DNA of 64,000 nt, from contig NZ_JACHYH010000001.1 of NCBI RefSeq assembly GCF_014192715.1, positions 744,001 to 808,000 of the forward strand, given 5' to 3'. This stretch comes from Luteibacter sp. Sphag1AF (GTDB lineage Bacteria > Pseudomonadota > Gammaproteobacteria > Xanthomonadales > Rhodanobacteraceae). The position numbers and the translations under genes were made by a program. Position 1 is the first letter of the stretch. The number at the start of each line of letters is the position of its first letter. Positions 51,292-59,931 of the stretch are shown here, piece by piece. Under the pieces are notes generated by a model, which ran no database searches, had not been told where the DNA came from, and saw only the letters and a program-made list of their open reading frames with translations.

Positions 51292-52947
51292 ATGATCGTC
51301 GGCATCGACCTCGGCACGGCCACCTGTCTCGCTGCCGCGTGGAAAGATGGCCGTCCGCGCCTCATTCCCAACGCGCTGGGTGACGTGCTGACGCCATCGT
51401 ATGTTGGCATTGAAGACGACGGCAGCGTGGCCATCGGACGGCCCGCGTTCGAGCGTTGGGCCACGCATCCGCATCTCACGTCCCGACCGTTGCAGGGCCG
51501 CTTCGACGAAGTACCACCGCTGCGCGATGGTGACCGCGAACTGGGGCGGGACGAGTTGATCGCGCTGATCCTGCGCTCGCTGTGTGCCGATGCGCACGCC
51601 TTTCTCGGCGCGCCAGTCACCGCCGTTGTGATCGCCGTGCCCTGCGCACTCACCGATCCGGAACGGCGCGCCGTACTGCACGCGGGCAAGCTCGCTGGCG
51701 TGCGCGTGCTGCGTCTTCTGAATGCGTCCACGGCAGTGGCGCTGCATTACGCGCAGCCTCGTGCCGATACCAACAGCCGCTTCCTCGTCATGGACTTCGG
51801 CAGCGGTGGCGTCAACGTGGCGGCGGTCGATACCTTCGACGGCATCGTTGAAGTGAAAGCATGCGCGGGTGATCGTTCGGCCAGTGGTGACGCGGTGACG
51901 CGCCTGCTTGCCGGTCACCTGCTTGACGAAGCCCATGCGTCTGCGGAACTGCGCGCGGACGATGCCTTCATGCGCCGGCTGATGCTACGCGCGGAAGTCG
52001 TCAAGCGTGAATTGTCGGCAGGCCGGGATGTGACCCTCCCGGTCATTCCGCGCAGCAGCGATACCGTCCATGTGGGCGTAAAAACCTTCGAAGCCCTGCT
52101 CACCCCGTGGCTGGCGCTATTGTGGCGTCCTGCCGAACGCGTCATGCGCGATGCACGCCTGCGCGCCGCCGACCTCAACGCGGTGATCATCAGCGGTGGC
52201 ACCAGCCAGCTGCCGCAGGTACGCGCGTTTGCCGAACAGCTGTTTGGCCGCCCACCCGTCGAGGGTGTTCCCGCCATGGAAGCGGTGGCAGCCGGGGCGG
52301 CCATGCTGGCCGGAATGATTGCGGGCGACGTGGGCCTGTCGCGATTCGCGCTCACGGATGTCTGTGCCTACACACTGGGCAGCATCGAGGACACCAGCGG
52401 CGGCACGTACTCGCCCGCCATCGAACGCAACACCGTCATTCCTGCGAGCCACACCCGGCGCATGCTGCCCTCGCCTCCTGACCGCCAGACACTCACGCTG
52501 GATCTCTACCAGGGTGAATCCCGACGGCGCGAAGACAACGTGCCCGTGACCAGCGTGCGCCTGCCCTTTGCAGACGGCGAAGGTACGGACATCCGCTTCA
52601 GCTATGACGCGAATGGCCTGGTCAGCATGGAGCGGGCCGAGGGACGTCAATGGATTCCTCTGGCAGGCGAAGGCTTGTCCGACCTGCACAGCGCCGAGCG
52701 TCGCGTGGCACTGGACGCATGGACCGTACCCGCCCGCCACGCGGTGCCACATCGCATGTTATTGACGGAGGCCGGCCGCGCACTGGCTGAGCTGCCACAA
52801 CCCACGCGCGCGCGCCTCGCCCGCGCTATGCTTCTGCTTGGCGATGCGCTGGCTGCGCGCGACCGCGCTGCCAGCGCGCAACACGCGGCCACGCTACGCG
52901 AGATGCTTGCTGCGAACCCGCGCAGGGATGCACCGGCCACCACCTGA
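51292..52947 (+). CDS. hscC: HscC-type Hsp70 chaperone
   Basis: 551 residues, the size of E. coli HscC (about 556) and shorter than DnaK. The ATPase domain (about 1-350) has GIDLGTATCLAA, VIAVPCAL, FLVMDFGSGGVNVA and ISGGTSQLPQ. The substrate-binding domain (about 355-460) is followed by a short helical C-terminus without the EEVD-like end of DnaK. E. coli HscC works with membrane-bound J proteins DjlB/DjlC; the J-like gene two positions downstream fits that role. Confidence 0.9.
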   Translation: MIVGIDLGTATCLAAAWKDGRPRLIPNALGDVLTPSYVGIEDDGSVAIGRPAFERWATHPHLTSRPLQGRFDEVPPLRDGDRELGRDELIALILRSLCADAHAFLGAPVTAVVIAVPCALTDPERRAVLHAGKLAGVRVLRLLNASTAVALHYAQPRADTNSRFLVMDFGSGGVNVAAVDTFDGIVEVKACAGDRSASGDAVTRLLAGHLLDEAHASAELRADDAFMRRLMLRAEVVKRELSAGRDVTLPVIPRSSDTVHVGVKTFEALLTPWLALLWRPAERVMRDARLRAADLNAVIISGGTSQLPQVRAFAEQLFGRPPVEGVPAMEAVAAGAAMLAGMIAGDVGLSRFALTDVCAYTLGSIEDTSGGTYSPAIERNTVIPASHTRRMLPSPPDRQTLTLDLYQGESRRREDNVPVTSVRLPFADGEGTDIRFSYDANGLVSMERAEGRQWIPLAGEGLSDLHSAERRVALDAWTVPARHAVPHRMLLTEAGRALAELPQPTRARLARAMLLLGDALAARDRAASAQHAATLREMLAANPRRDAPATT

Positions 52948-52964
52948 TTCCACGGAGCCCGCGC

Positions 52965-53324
52965 ATGATTCAGCGATTCATCCGCGACCGGCTGAAGCCG
53001 GACGAGCGCAGCGCACTCAACGAGGACCTGTGTGTGCACATCTTCACGACGTCAGCGGCCATGACGGGCGTGTGCCTCACCGTGATCGGCATCATCCGCG
53101 TGGTCATCAGTATCCGCGGCACGGACACCATCGCCGACGACATGCTGGCTGCCGACGCCATGCTTTACGTGACCGCCTGCTTTCTTTCCTATTGGTCGCT
53201 GCGCACCGTGCGCGCATCCCGCTCGCGCATCACGGAACGGCTGGCCGACACCATCTTTCTCGCAGCGCTGCTGCTCACCGTGGCCGCCGCTGGTGTGATT
53301 ACCTGGGCCATCTCCGTCGGGTAG
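52965..53324 (+). CDS. Unknown 3-TM membrane protein in the hscC operon
   Basis: 119 residues, no family recognised. Three hydrophobic helices are likely (about 29-49, 65-83 and 93-117), after a basic, charged N-terminus (RFIRDRLKPDERSALNED). Starts 17 bp after hscC with GGAG before the ATG and ends 42 bp before the J-like gene, so it belongs to the same transcription unit. The function is unknown. Confidence 0.7.
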   Translation: MIQRFIRDRLKPDERSALNEDLCVHIFTTSAAMTGVCLTVIGIIRVVISIRGTDTIADDMLAADAMLYVTACFLSYWSLRTVRASRSRITERLADTIFLAALLLTVAAAGVITWAISVG

Positions 53325-53366
53325 ACTCGTAAGTTATAGCGGCACAGGGGTCGCGACGGACGACCG

Positions 53367-54407
53367 ATGGACACGCCATGGTTTCTTGATGTGCTGCAAC
53401 TGCCGGACTCGGCCGACGAGCGCTCGGTTCGCCATGCCTATGCCACGCTGCTTCGCCGCATCGACCCCCTGGCCGACCCGGAAGACTTCATCCGGCTGCG
53501 CACGGCCTACGATGAGGCGCGTCGCTGGACCGCCGAGGTTGCATCGAAAGAAGTTGCGGCCAGCGGGCCTGCACGGGACAACCGCGACAACTCCGAGGCG
53601 CCCGAAGCCAGCACGGCCGAGTGCCTGGCCAGCGAGCTGATCGAACGCTTCGTCACCCGCGCCCAGCGAACACCGCCAGCCGCGCTGCCTGCCTTGCTGG
53701 AGTCCACGCTGGCAGCACTGCGGCTGCAATACATCGACGCACCGGGCATGTTCGAGCACCGGCTGGTGAGCCTGCTGGAAAGCGGGGCCATCGCACATCG
53801 CGTCATGCTGTTCGACTGCGCGGCAAAGCTTTTCGTGTGGGATGAAATTGGCCACACCCGCTCGCTCGGGCGCGAAGGCGCCTGGGTGGATGCCGTACTG
53901 AGTCAGCGTACGCAATGGGACATCCACGTCGCACCATCACGCAAAGACTGGAATCACTTTCTCGATACGGCCGGCGGTGCCACGCTGCCGGAGCGACTGG
54001 TGCGAGACTGGTCGTGGTTCGCGCCACTGGCGGAACGCTACCCCGCGTACCTCAGCCTGTATCTGCCTCCCGGGCGCATCGCACAATGGCGGGATCGCTA
54101 CTCCCCTGCGCCGGGAACCACGCCTGCACGTAAGGCGCAGCGTCAGCGCAAACTGCCCGCCTGGTTGATGCGCAGCGCGGCCGCCGTGATGGCGCTTGGC
54201 CTGATCGCCTTTGCGGCAGGCGCATGGCTGCGCCGCGAAACACCTGCCGACGCCGTGACGACCACACGCTGTAACGAGGTTCAGGCTTTGCTCGCCGGGC
54301 CGATATCATGGCGTCCTCGCGCCGGCACGCCCGAGGCGCTGGCACTGGATCGCGACAGTCGCGCATGCCGCGCACTGCCACCTGTTCATCACAAGGAGAC
54401 ACCATGA
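53367..54407 (+). CDS. Membrane-anchored J-domain-like protein with degenerate HPD motif (DjlB/DjlC-like)
   Basis: 346 residues. The N-terminus (about 4-50) has the helix II-loop-helix III outline of a J domain: SVRHAYATLLRR, a turn, then DPEDFIRLRTAYDEARR. The catalytic HPD triad aligns to D33-P34-L35. A helical region (about 78-265) is followed by one TM helix (about 268-290) and a short tail with two cysteines. This layout resembles the DjlB/DjlC partners of HscC. Loss of His and Asp suggests it cannot stimulate ATPase in the usual way. Its TGA overlaps the next ATG (ATGA). Confidence 0.72.
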   Translation: MDTPWFLDVLQLPDSADERSVRHAYATLLRRIDPLADPEDFIRLRTAYDEARRWTAEVASKEVAASGPARDNRDNSEAPEASTAECLASELIERFVTRAQRTPPAALPALLESTLAALRLQYIDAPGMFEHRLVSLLESGAIAHRVMLFDCAAKLFVWDEIGHTRSLGREGAWVDAVLSQRTQWDIHVAPSRKDWNHFLDTAGGATLPERLVRDWSWFAPLAERYPAYLSLYLPPGRIAQWRDRYSPAPGTTPARKAQRQRKLPAWLMRSAAAVMALGLIAFAAGAWLRRETPADAVTTTRCNEVQALLAGPISWRPRAGTPEALALDRDSRACRALPPVHHKETP

Positions 54408-54802
54408 AGCACTTCAAACTCGCTGGCCTCGCGCTGCTGCTGTCACTCACTACGCTGCTCGTCGCCTGCGGCGCAGGCAAGCCGGAGAGCGCCGCGAAGG
54501 ATTTCTACGGCTACGTGGCTGACGGCAAGACGGACAAGGCTGTGGACATGTTCTCCTATGGCGACCTGAAAGACACCGAGATGACCACCGCGCGCGGCAA
54601 GGTCACGGTCATTGTGGGCCAGATGCAGGCCACGATTTCCGGCGCCAAGGGTCTGGATTCGGTGAACATCGACAACGTGCAGAAGCCGGACGACGACACC
54701 GCCAACGTCACCTCCACGCTGAAGTTCGGCGATGGCTCGCAGAAGAAGGACACGCTGCACCTGGTGCGCGAAGACGGTCACTGGAAGATCAAACTGCGTT
54801 GA
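54404..54802 (+). CDS. DUF4878-like lipoprotein
   Basis: 132 residues from the ATG at 54404 (MKHFKLAGLALLL), overlapping the J-like gene by 4 bp. Lipobox LVACG gives lipidated C22. The mature part looks like a small NTF2-like fold (AKDFYGYVADGKTDKAVDMF at its start, ending GHWKIKLR), as in DUF4878. It may sit in either membrane; residue 2 after the Cys is Ala, not Asp. The role is unknown. Confidence 0.82.
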   Translation: MKHFKLAGLALLLSLTTLLVACGAGKPESAAKDFYGYVADGKTDKAVDMFSYGDLKDTEMTTARGKVTVIVGQMQATISGAKGLDSVNIDNVQKPDDDTANVTSTLKFGDGSQKKDTLHLVREDGHWKIKLR

Positions 54803-55419
54803 TGAGCAAGCGCCACGCCATCCTCGCCGCGGGCGTGCTTGCCCTTGCGTCGCTGACGGCGTGGCGTTATCTGGGCCCCTCGGCCACAGCGGGCTCCATC
54901 GTGTTGCCCGCTCCGGTCGTAAACGATCTGCAAGCGGGCGACCTGATTTTCCGCGAAGGGCGCGAGCCGGTCAGCGATGCCGTTCGCGCCGTCGACATGG
55001 GTGGGTACAGCCACGTAGGCATGCTGCTGGGATCGCCCGGTCACTGGCAGGTCGTGCATGCCGTGCCGGCCGAACAACCGGATCGCATCGACGGCGTGGT
55101 GGACGATTCGCTGGACGATTTCCTGCTGCACGCCCGCGCGCGACGCGTGGCCGTCGTACGCGTGGAGGCCACGCCATCACAGCGCCTTGAGGCAGTGGCC
55201 CATGCGCAGGCCCGGCGCGGAACGCCGTTTCGGGTGACAGCGGATGGCACCTATTGCACCGAACTGGTGTGGCGCGCGTATCAGGACAGTGGTGTAGACC
55301 TGCGCGTGCGCTTCGAGCACATGAATCTGCCCTTGCTCACACCGGGCGATTACCTGCTTCCCTCGGCGCTACTGGCCTCACCCCGCCTGACGCGGCTCTA
55401 CGAATCACCCGAAAGCTGA
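54802..55419 (+). CDS. YiiX/YebB-like permuted NlpC/P60-family hydrolase
   Basis: 205 residues from the ATG at 54802, one base overlapping the lipoprotein stop. A signal anchor (about 7-25) is followed by LQAGDLIFREG and GGYSHVGMLLG, holding the likely catalytic His, and later TYCTELVWRAY, holding the nucleophilic Cys. His before Cys is the permuted papain-like order of this family. Members cleave amide or ester bonds of peptidoglycan or lipids; the substrate here is not known. Last gene of the hscC operon. Confidence 0.82.
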   Translation: MSKRHAILAAGVLALASLTAWRYLGPSATAGSIVLPAPVVNDLQAGDLIFREGREPVSDAVRAVDMGGYSHVGMLLGSPGHWQVVHAVPAEQPDRIDGVVDDSLDDFLLHARARRVAVVRVEATPSQRLEAVAHAQARRGTPFRVTADGTYCTELVWRAYQDSGVDLRVRFEHMNLPLLTPGDYLLPSALLASPRLTRLYESPES

Positions 55420-55577
55420 CTGACGCGTGTGGGCCCGAATGGGGTCCACATCCGTGTGGAGAACTTCTGTGCGGCGCGGACGCTGCATCCTTGAAGGACT
55501 CCATTGTTGCTTTCGGTCGTCACGTCGTAGAAGACGAAAATTCTCAAAAATCAGGCTAAATAAAATGAGAGGCGTCC

Positions 55578-55600
55578 ATCGCGGGCAAGCTCGCGATTCC
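55578..55600. repeat. REP-like repeat copy 2
   Basis: A palindromic core ATCGCG-N8-CGCGAT (55578-55597) shares the exact 13-mer GCAAGCTCGCGAT with the copy at 21157-21169. It lies in the 205-bp convergent gap between the YiiX-like gene and hemY. Nothing else is recognised in that gap, and no strong terminator is seen. Confidence 0.55.
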
Positions 55601-55624
55601 TGCGCAGCGAGGCAACGAACGACC

Positions 55625-56878
55625 TCAGGGCGATAGCCGTGGCACGCCATGTTCGTCGCGCTCTTCCACCGCAGTCACCCGGGTGTCGATGCGGACATTG
55701 CGATGCTCAGGCAACACCTCGGTCAAGTCACCGCGGGTGAGCGCCAGTGCGTTGCGATAGCAGCGCTGCGCCATCTCCGCATTGCCCTCGCCCACATACA
55801 CATCACCCAATGCTTCCCACGCCGCAGGCGTCGGCTCGATGGCGATGGCACGTTCCAGCCAGGGGCGCGCCTTGCCCCACAGTCGCACACGAACACACAT
55901 GCGCCCCAGCGCCGTCAGCAGTGCTGCATCGTTGGGGTGCGCATCCACCCAGCTTTCGGCGCGGCGCAAACGACCTTCGATATCTTCACTGCCCAGCGAA
56001 CCGTACGTGGTGATGAGCAGCGGCGACCACTCGCGACGCAACGCGGATTCCAGCTCGTCCATCGCCGCCATGCTCTGGCCAAACGAGGCGGCCCGGCGCG
56101 CATACGCATCAATGGCCAACGGCAGACGGCGCTGCCCTTTCGGCAGCTGTGCCCAAAGCGCAGCCAGCGAAGCCCCATCCGGCGTCTGTTCGATCTGTGC
56201 CGCAATGACGCGGGCTTCGATGTCGGCAAACGCACGCGGACCCAGTTCGCCACTCTTCTGCAACGGATCAAGCGCCCGGCTCGCGCCACGCGCATCACCC
56301 GCCCACAGCGAGGCTTCAATGAATTCCACCCAGCCCGCTGGCGTCAGTGCGCCACTATCGGCTTCGGGCGAAAGCAACGCCAGCGCTTCCGCACCGCGTC
56401 CGGAGCGACGGAGCAAGCGCGCACGAAGGATGCGCGCAGCGCGCGGCGTTTCCTGCGCGGCCTGATCCAGCGTTTCCAGCGCGCGGGTGGTTTCCCCATG
56501 ACGCTCCGCCGCTTCGGCGGCAGCGAGCAATGCCGGACCACGCACGGAGGGATAGCGCGCCGCGCGATTCAGATCACGCTCGGCTTCGCCATGACGCCCC
56601 TCGATCAACAGCACCAGGCCGTCCGCCAGACGGCGGCGGCTGAGCCGGCGATGACGGCGGTTCATGGCACCGAACGGCCAGCGCACAAGCCGGATCACCG
56701 CACTTATGACCGCCCAGGTCACCAGCAGGATGGCGACGCCGGCAATCACCGAGGTTTCGACGATGTACCCGCGCATGCGGATCAGCACATAACCGGGATC
56801 TTCGGCCACCCAATGCCAGCCAAACGCGGCAAGCGCTGCAATCAGAAGAAGAGCAAGGAGCCAGCGCCAGAGCTTCAT
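55625..56878 (-). CDS. hemY: HemY-type TPR membrane protein of the heme cluster
   Basis: 417 residues. Two N-terminal TM helices (about 4-22 and 40-62) precede the HemY N-terminal domain and TPR repeats (about 85-400), e.g. LDQAAQETPRAARILRARLL and AWEALGDVYVGEGNAEMAQ. This is the proteobacterial HemY, unrelated to protoporphyrinogen oxidase of the same name. Its exact part in heme synthesis is unproven. It overlaps hemX by 4 bp. Confidence 0.9.
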   Translation of the reverse strand: MKLWRWLLALLLIAALAAFGWHWVAEDPGYVLIRMRGYIVETSVIAGVAILLVTWAVISAVIRLVRWPFGAMNRRHRRLSRRRLADGLVLLIEGRHGEAERDLNRAARYPSVRGPALLAAAEAAERHGETTRALETLDQAAQETPRAARILRARLLRRSGRGAEALALLSPEADSGALTPAGWVEFIEASLWAGDARGASRALDPLQKSGELGPRAFADIEARVIAAQIEQTPDGASLAALWAQLPKGQRRLPLAIDAYARRAASFGQSMAAMDELESALRREWSPLLITTYGSLGSEDIEGRLRRAESWVDAHPNDAALLTALGRMCVRVRLWGKARPWLERAIAIEPTPAAWEALGDVYVGEGNAEMAQRCYRNALALTRGDLTEVLPEHRNVRIDTRVTAVEERDEHGVPRLSP

Positions 56879-58059
56879 GGCGTGCCCCTGGCCGCGTCAG
56901 CGGCGATGCTGGCCGCATGTGCCGGGGCCGGGGCCGATGCCGACGACGCCGGCGCAGCCGTGCCACCCTTCACAGGTTTCAGCGCATGCACGGAACGCAG
57001 GTTGCGCAGTTCATCCAGCGCGCTGCCAAGCTTCGGAGCCGCACCTTTCGCCGAACTTCTCACCAGTGCGGTGATGCTTGCCTGCGCCTCGCGCACGGCC
57101 GGCATCGAAGTGTCGAACTGGCTGGCCAGCGTGGCCGCTACACGCTTCAGCGATGCGTCGCGTGCCACGTCGTCGTACGCAAGAATCGCGGCCTCGGCGT
57201 GGGCAATGTCCAGCATGGCCAGTTCACGCGCAATGCGCCCGTCGGCGGCAGCCAGCGGCGTGGAATCGTCGCGACGCACGCTGACCACGGAGCTCAACGC
57301 CTGCTTCGCGCGCTGCCAGAACCCGGTGGCGGCTGCATCATTCTGCGGGCTGTCCAGTGGTTTCAGGGGAAGCGACGGCAACTGCGCACGAAGCGCCGCC
57401 AGCGTATCCAGATCATGACCACGCGCGATGGGCTGCACGGCGGCGAGCGCGGCGCGCTCCGCACCCAGGCTCTGGCGCACGCCGGAGAAGGCCGCATCGT
57501 TCACGGCAGCCAGCGTCTTGTCTGCAAGTTCATAGGCCGACAGCGCGCCGGATGCATCGCCGAACAGCGCAAAGCGCTCTTTGGCCATGCGCAGCAGTGA
57601 CTCCGCTTCGTCCAGCAGCATGGCGTCATGTCCGGAGAGACTCTGCTCGGACAGGTTGGCCACGGCATCTTCCAGATTGCGCGTGCGCTCGGACACACCC
57701 AGCACTTCTTCGCGCAGCGAGCGGTTCACGGCGTCCGAATCACCCATGCGTTGACGCAGCACATTACGCTCGTCGCCCATCGTGGACACACTGGCAGAGA
57801 GCGTCGCAACCTGAGCCTTCAGGGTATCCACAGTGCGTGCATTTTCACCGTCGCGTTGTTCAAGCTGCCACACGCGATAGCCGGCATATCCCGCTGCGCC
57901 CAGGGCAACCAGCGCGAACAGCACGGCAACGGCCAGCGTGCCACCGCCGTGGCGCGCAGCAGGTGCGGGGCGGCGGGGTTCCGGGGCGGCTGCACGCGGC
58001 GCGGCATCGTGGGCCGGCGTAGCCGGAACGGAGTCGGTCTGTGGGGAGTCGGTCGTCAT
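56875..58059 (-). CDS. hemX: HemX family protein
   Basis: 394 residues with a Pro/Ala-rich cytoplasmic N-terminus, one TM helix (about 42-60) and a periplasmic coiled coil (about 62-130), then a helical domain. Often annotated as uroporphyrinogen-III C-methyltransferase, but the SAM-methyltransferase motifs of CysG are absent, so that activity is unlikely. It sits between hemD and hemY, as in enterobacteria. Confidence 0.9.
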   Translation of the reverse strand: MTTDSPQTDSVPATPAHDAAPRAAAPEPRRPAPAARHGGGTLAVAVLFALVALGAAGYAGYRVWQLEQRDGENARTVDTLKAQVATLSASVSTMGDERNVLRQRMGDSDAVNRSLREEVLGVSERTRNLEDAVANLSEQSLSGHDAMLLDEAESLLRMAKERFALFGDASGALSAYELADKTLAAVNDAAFSGVRQSLGAERAALAAVQPIARGHDLDTLAALRAQLPSLPLKPLDSPQNDAAATGFWQRAKQALSSVVSVRRDDSTPLAAADGRIARELAMLDIAHAEAAILAYDDVARDASLKRVAATLASQFDTSMPAVREAQASITALVRSSAKGAAPKLGSALDELRNLRSVHALKPVKGGTAAPASSASAPAPAHAASIAADAARGTP

Positions 58060-58102
58060 CGGGGCATGCTATCAGGGCAAATGTGAGAGAGGTTCACGCA
58101 CG

Positions 58103-58873
58103 TCAAATACGGGTGAAATCGAGTGCGGCGGCCGCTGCCACCAGATCGGCGGGCTGGACCGACCGGGCCACGGCAATGCGGGTGAAGCCCGCAGCGCGGG
58201 CAGCCTCCGCAAGGCGCTCGCTGCTGACCACGGCCACCGACGCCACCAGCCGCCGCCATGCCGGCGCGGGCAGCGCCCGTTGCAGATGATCGAGGGCATC
58301 GGCGCTGGACAGCATGACCGCCGCGCGCCGGGAAAGCTTGAGCAGGGGATTCACGTGGCGCCCGTCCAAACGCGGGGCGCCCCGGTGGTAGACGTGCACT
58401 TCGTTCAATTGCGCGCCCCGGGCCTTCAGTTCCGCACGGATGAGACCCCGTCCACCCGGCGCACCGACCAGCGCCACACGCTTGCCGGCGATCTCCCGCA
58501 GGGCTTCCAGCGCCAGCACGCCTTCGCTGTCCTGCGACTGCGTGGGGCAGATGACCCCGGAGACGCCGGCCTGCTCCAGCGCGCGCGCCGTGCCGTAGCC
58601 CACGGCGAGCACCCGGGCCGAGGTCGCCAGCGGGTGCACAGCGGCCGCAAAGCGCACGGCGGCAGGACTGGTGAACAGGACGATGTCGCCGGTCAGAGCG
58701 GCAGCCAGAAGCTCACCGGTCGCGACCGCGTCATCCACGGCGCGCAGCGACAGCCCCGGCACGGTGATCGCCACGCCGCCCAGCGAGCGCACCCGACGCA
58801 CCAGCGGCGAGGCTGTTCCAGCGGGACGGGTGACGACAATGGTCACGTTGTGGAGCGGGCGACCGGGCTTCAC
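58103..58873 (-). CDS. hemD: Uroporphyrinogen-III synthase
   Basis: 256 residues from a GTG at 58873 (VKPGRPLHNVTIVVTRP). Two Rossmann-like halves are seen: TRPAGTASPLVRRVRSLGG at the start, TSPAAVRFA, then GKRVALVGAPGGRG and SSADALDHL. It cyclises hydroxymethylbilane to uroporphyrinogen III. Only 43 bp separate it from hemX. hemC would be expected upstream, but the next gene here is divergent. Confidence 0.92.
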   Translation of the reverse strand: MKPGRPLHNVTIVVTRPAGTASPLVRRVRSLGGVAITVPGLSLRAVDDAVATGELLAAALTGDIVLFTSPAAVRFAAAVHPLATSARVLAVGYGTARALEQAGVSGVICPTQSQDSEGVLALEALREIAGKRVALVGAPGGRGLIRAELKARGAQLNEVHVYHRGAPRLDGRHVNPLLKLSRRAAVMLSSADALDHLQRALPAPAWRRLVASVAVVSSERLAEAARAAGFTRIAVARSVQPADLVAAAAALDFTRI

Positions 58874-58958
58874 GGCGCTTCCTTCGCATATGCTGATACG
58901 CCAATCAGTCTACCCCGGCTTGCCGTGGCCGCCGCGCGTCGGTCAGACTCGGCGGTCT

Positions 58959-59423
58959 ATGAACGACCGTACCGACGCTATCACTGCTCTCGAGACTTTC
59001 ATTCTCAACGGCATCCCCCTCGCCCGCTCCATGAATCTGTCGATTGCCTCCTACGATGGCGACCGGCTGGTCATGGCGGCGCCGCTTGGCCCGAATATCA
59101 ACGACAAGGGCTGCGCCTTTGGCGGCAGCCTTGCCAGCGTGATGACCCTGGCCTGCTGGGCCCTGGTCGAACTGGCCTGCCGCGAGCGCGGCGAGGACTG
59201 CGACGTGTTCGTCGGCGAGTCGACCGTCCGCTATCTGGCGCCCGTCTGGGACGACATTCGCGCGGAGGCCTGCCTGGCGCCGCATTCCAGCTGGAAGACC
59301 TTTTTCGCCACGCTGGCGGCGCGAGGCCGGGCCCGGTCGCACTTCCGCTGCTTCGTGCCGGGCCAGGCCAAGCCGCTGGCCAGCCTCGATGCCGTGTTCG
59401 TTGCCAAGCGGCGGGCAGCGTAA
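58959..59423 (+). CDS. YiiD C-terminal-type thioesterase (hotdog fold)
   Basis: 154 residues from the ATG at 58959. The frame is open back to 58671 but lies antisense to hemD. Hotdog features include NINDKGCAFGGSLASVMTLA, where the central helix starts after a glycine-rich turn, and VRYLAPVWDDIRA. This matches the putative thioesterase domain of YiiD (PF09500 type). Substrate unknown. Divergent from hemD. Confidence 0.83.
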   Translation: MNDRTDAITALETFILNGIPLARSMNLSIASYDGDRLVMAAPLGPNINDKGCAFGGSLASVMTLACWALVELACRERGEDCDVFVGESTVRYLAPVWDDIRAEACLAPHSSWKTFFATLAARGRARSHFRCFVPGQAKPLASLDAVFVAKRRAA

Positions 59424-59462
59424 TCGGGCAGAATTCGCGCGACCTATCGCAAAGGACACGTC

Positions 59463-59876
59463 ATGCCCCGTTCCCTTTTACTGCTTCTTGCCGCCGCGCT
59501 TCTGGTTCTGGGCGGCTGCGCCACCAGCAAGAAAAACGACGGCATGACCAACACCCTGAACCGCTACGGTTCCACGGTGCGCTGGGGCGACTTCGAGACG
59601 GCGTCCATGTTCCTGGACCCCAAGTACCGCGAGGAACACCCGCTGACCTCGCTGGAGCTGTCCCGTTACCAGCAGTTGCGGGTCACCGCGTATGACGACG
59701 GCAACGGCCCCACGCCCAGCGGCGAGAACGAAGTGACCCAGGTCGTCCAGATCGGCGTGACCAACGTGAACACCCAGGCCGAGCGCATGATCATCGACCG
59801 CCAGGTCTGGCGCTATGACGCGGCAAAGAATCAGTGGTGGCTGGTGTCCGGCCTGCCCAACGTCACCCCCCAGTAA
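59463..59876 (+). CDS. Predicted lipoprotein
   Basis: 137 residues with lipobox LGGC (C19) after a Leu-rich signal. The mature part has WGDFETASMFLDPKYREEHP and an end typical of NTF2-like envelope proteins (WRYDAAKNQWWLVSGLP). No named family is recognised with certainty; conserved in relatives as far as I recall. It lies 39 bp after the thioesterase gene. Confidence 0.8.
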   Translation: MPRSLLLLLAAALLVLGGCATSKKNDGMTNTLNRYGSTVRWGDFETASMFLDPKYREEHPLTSLELSRYQQLRVTAYDDGNGPTPSGENEVTQVVQIGVTNVNTQAERMIIDRQVWRYDAAKNQWWLVSGLPNVTPQ

Positions 59877-59931
59877 CCCGCTATAATCGCGCGTTTACCC
59901 TTCAGGGCGCGCGCGTCCACGGACTGATGCA

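Noticed and set aside
55649..57418. A 589-codon open frame on the plus strand across hemY and hemX
   Set aside because: It spans two genes antisense, is Arg/Gln/Pro-rich and has no ribosome site or domain.
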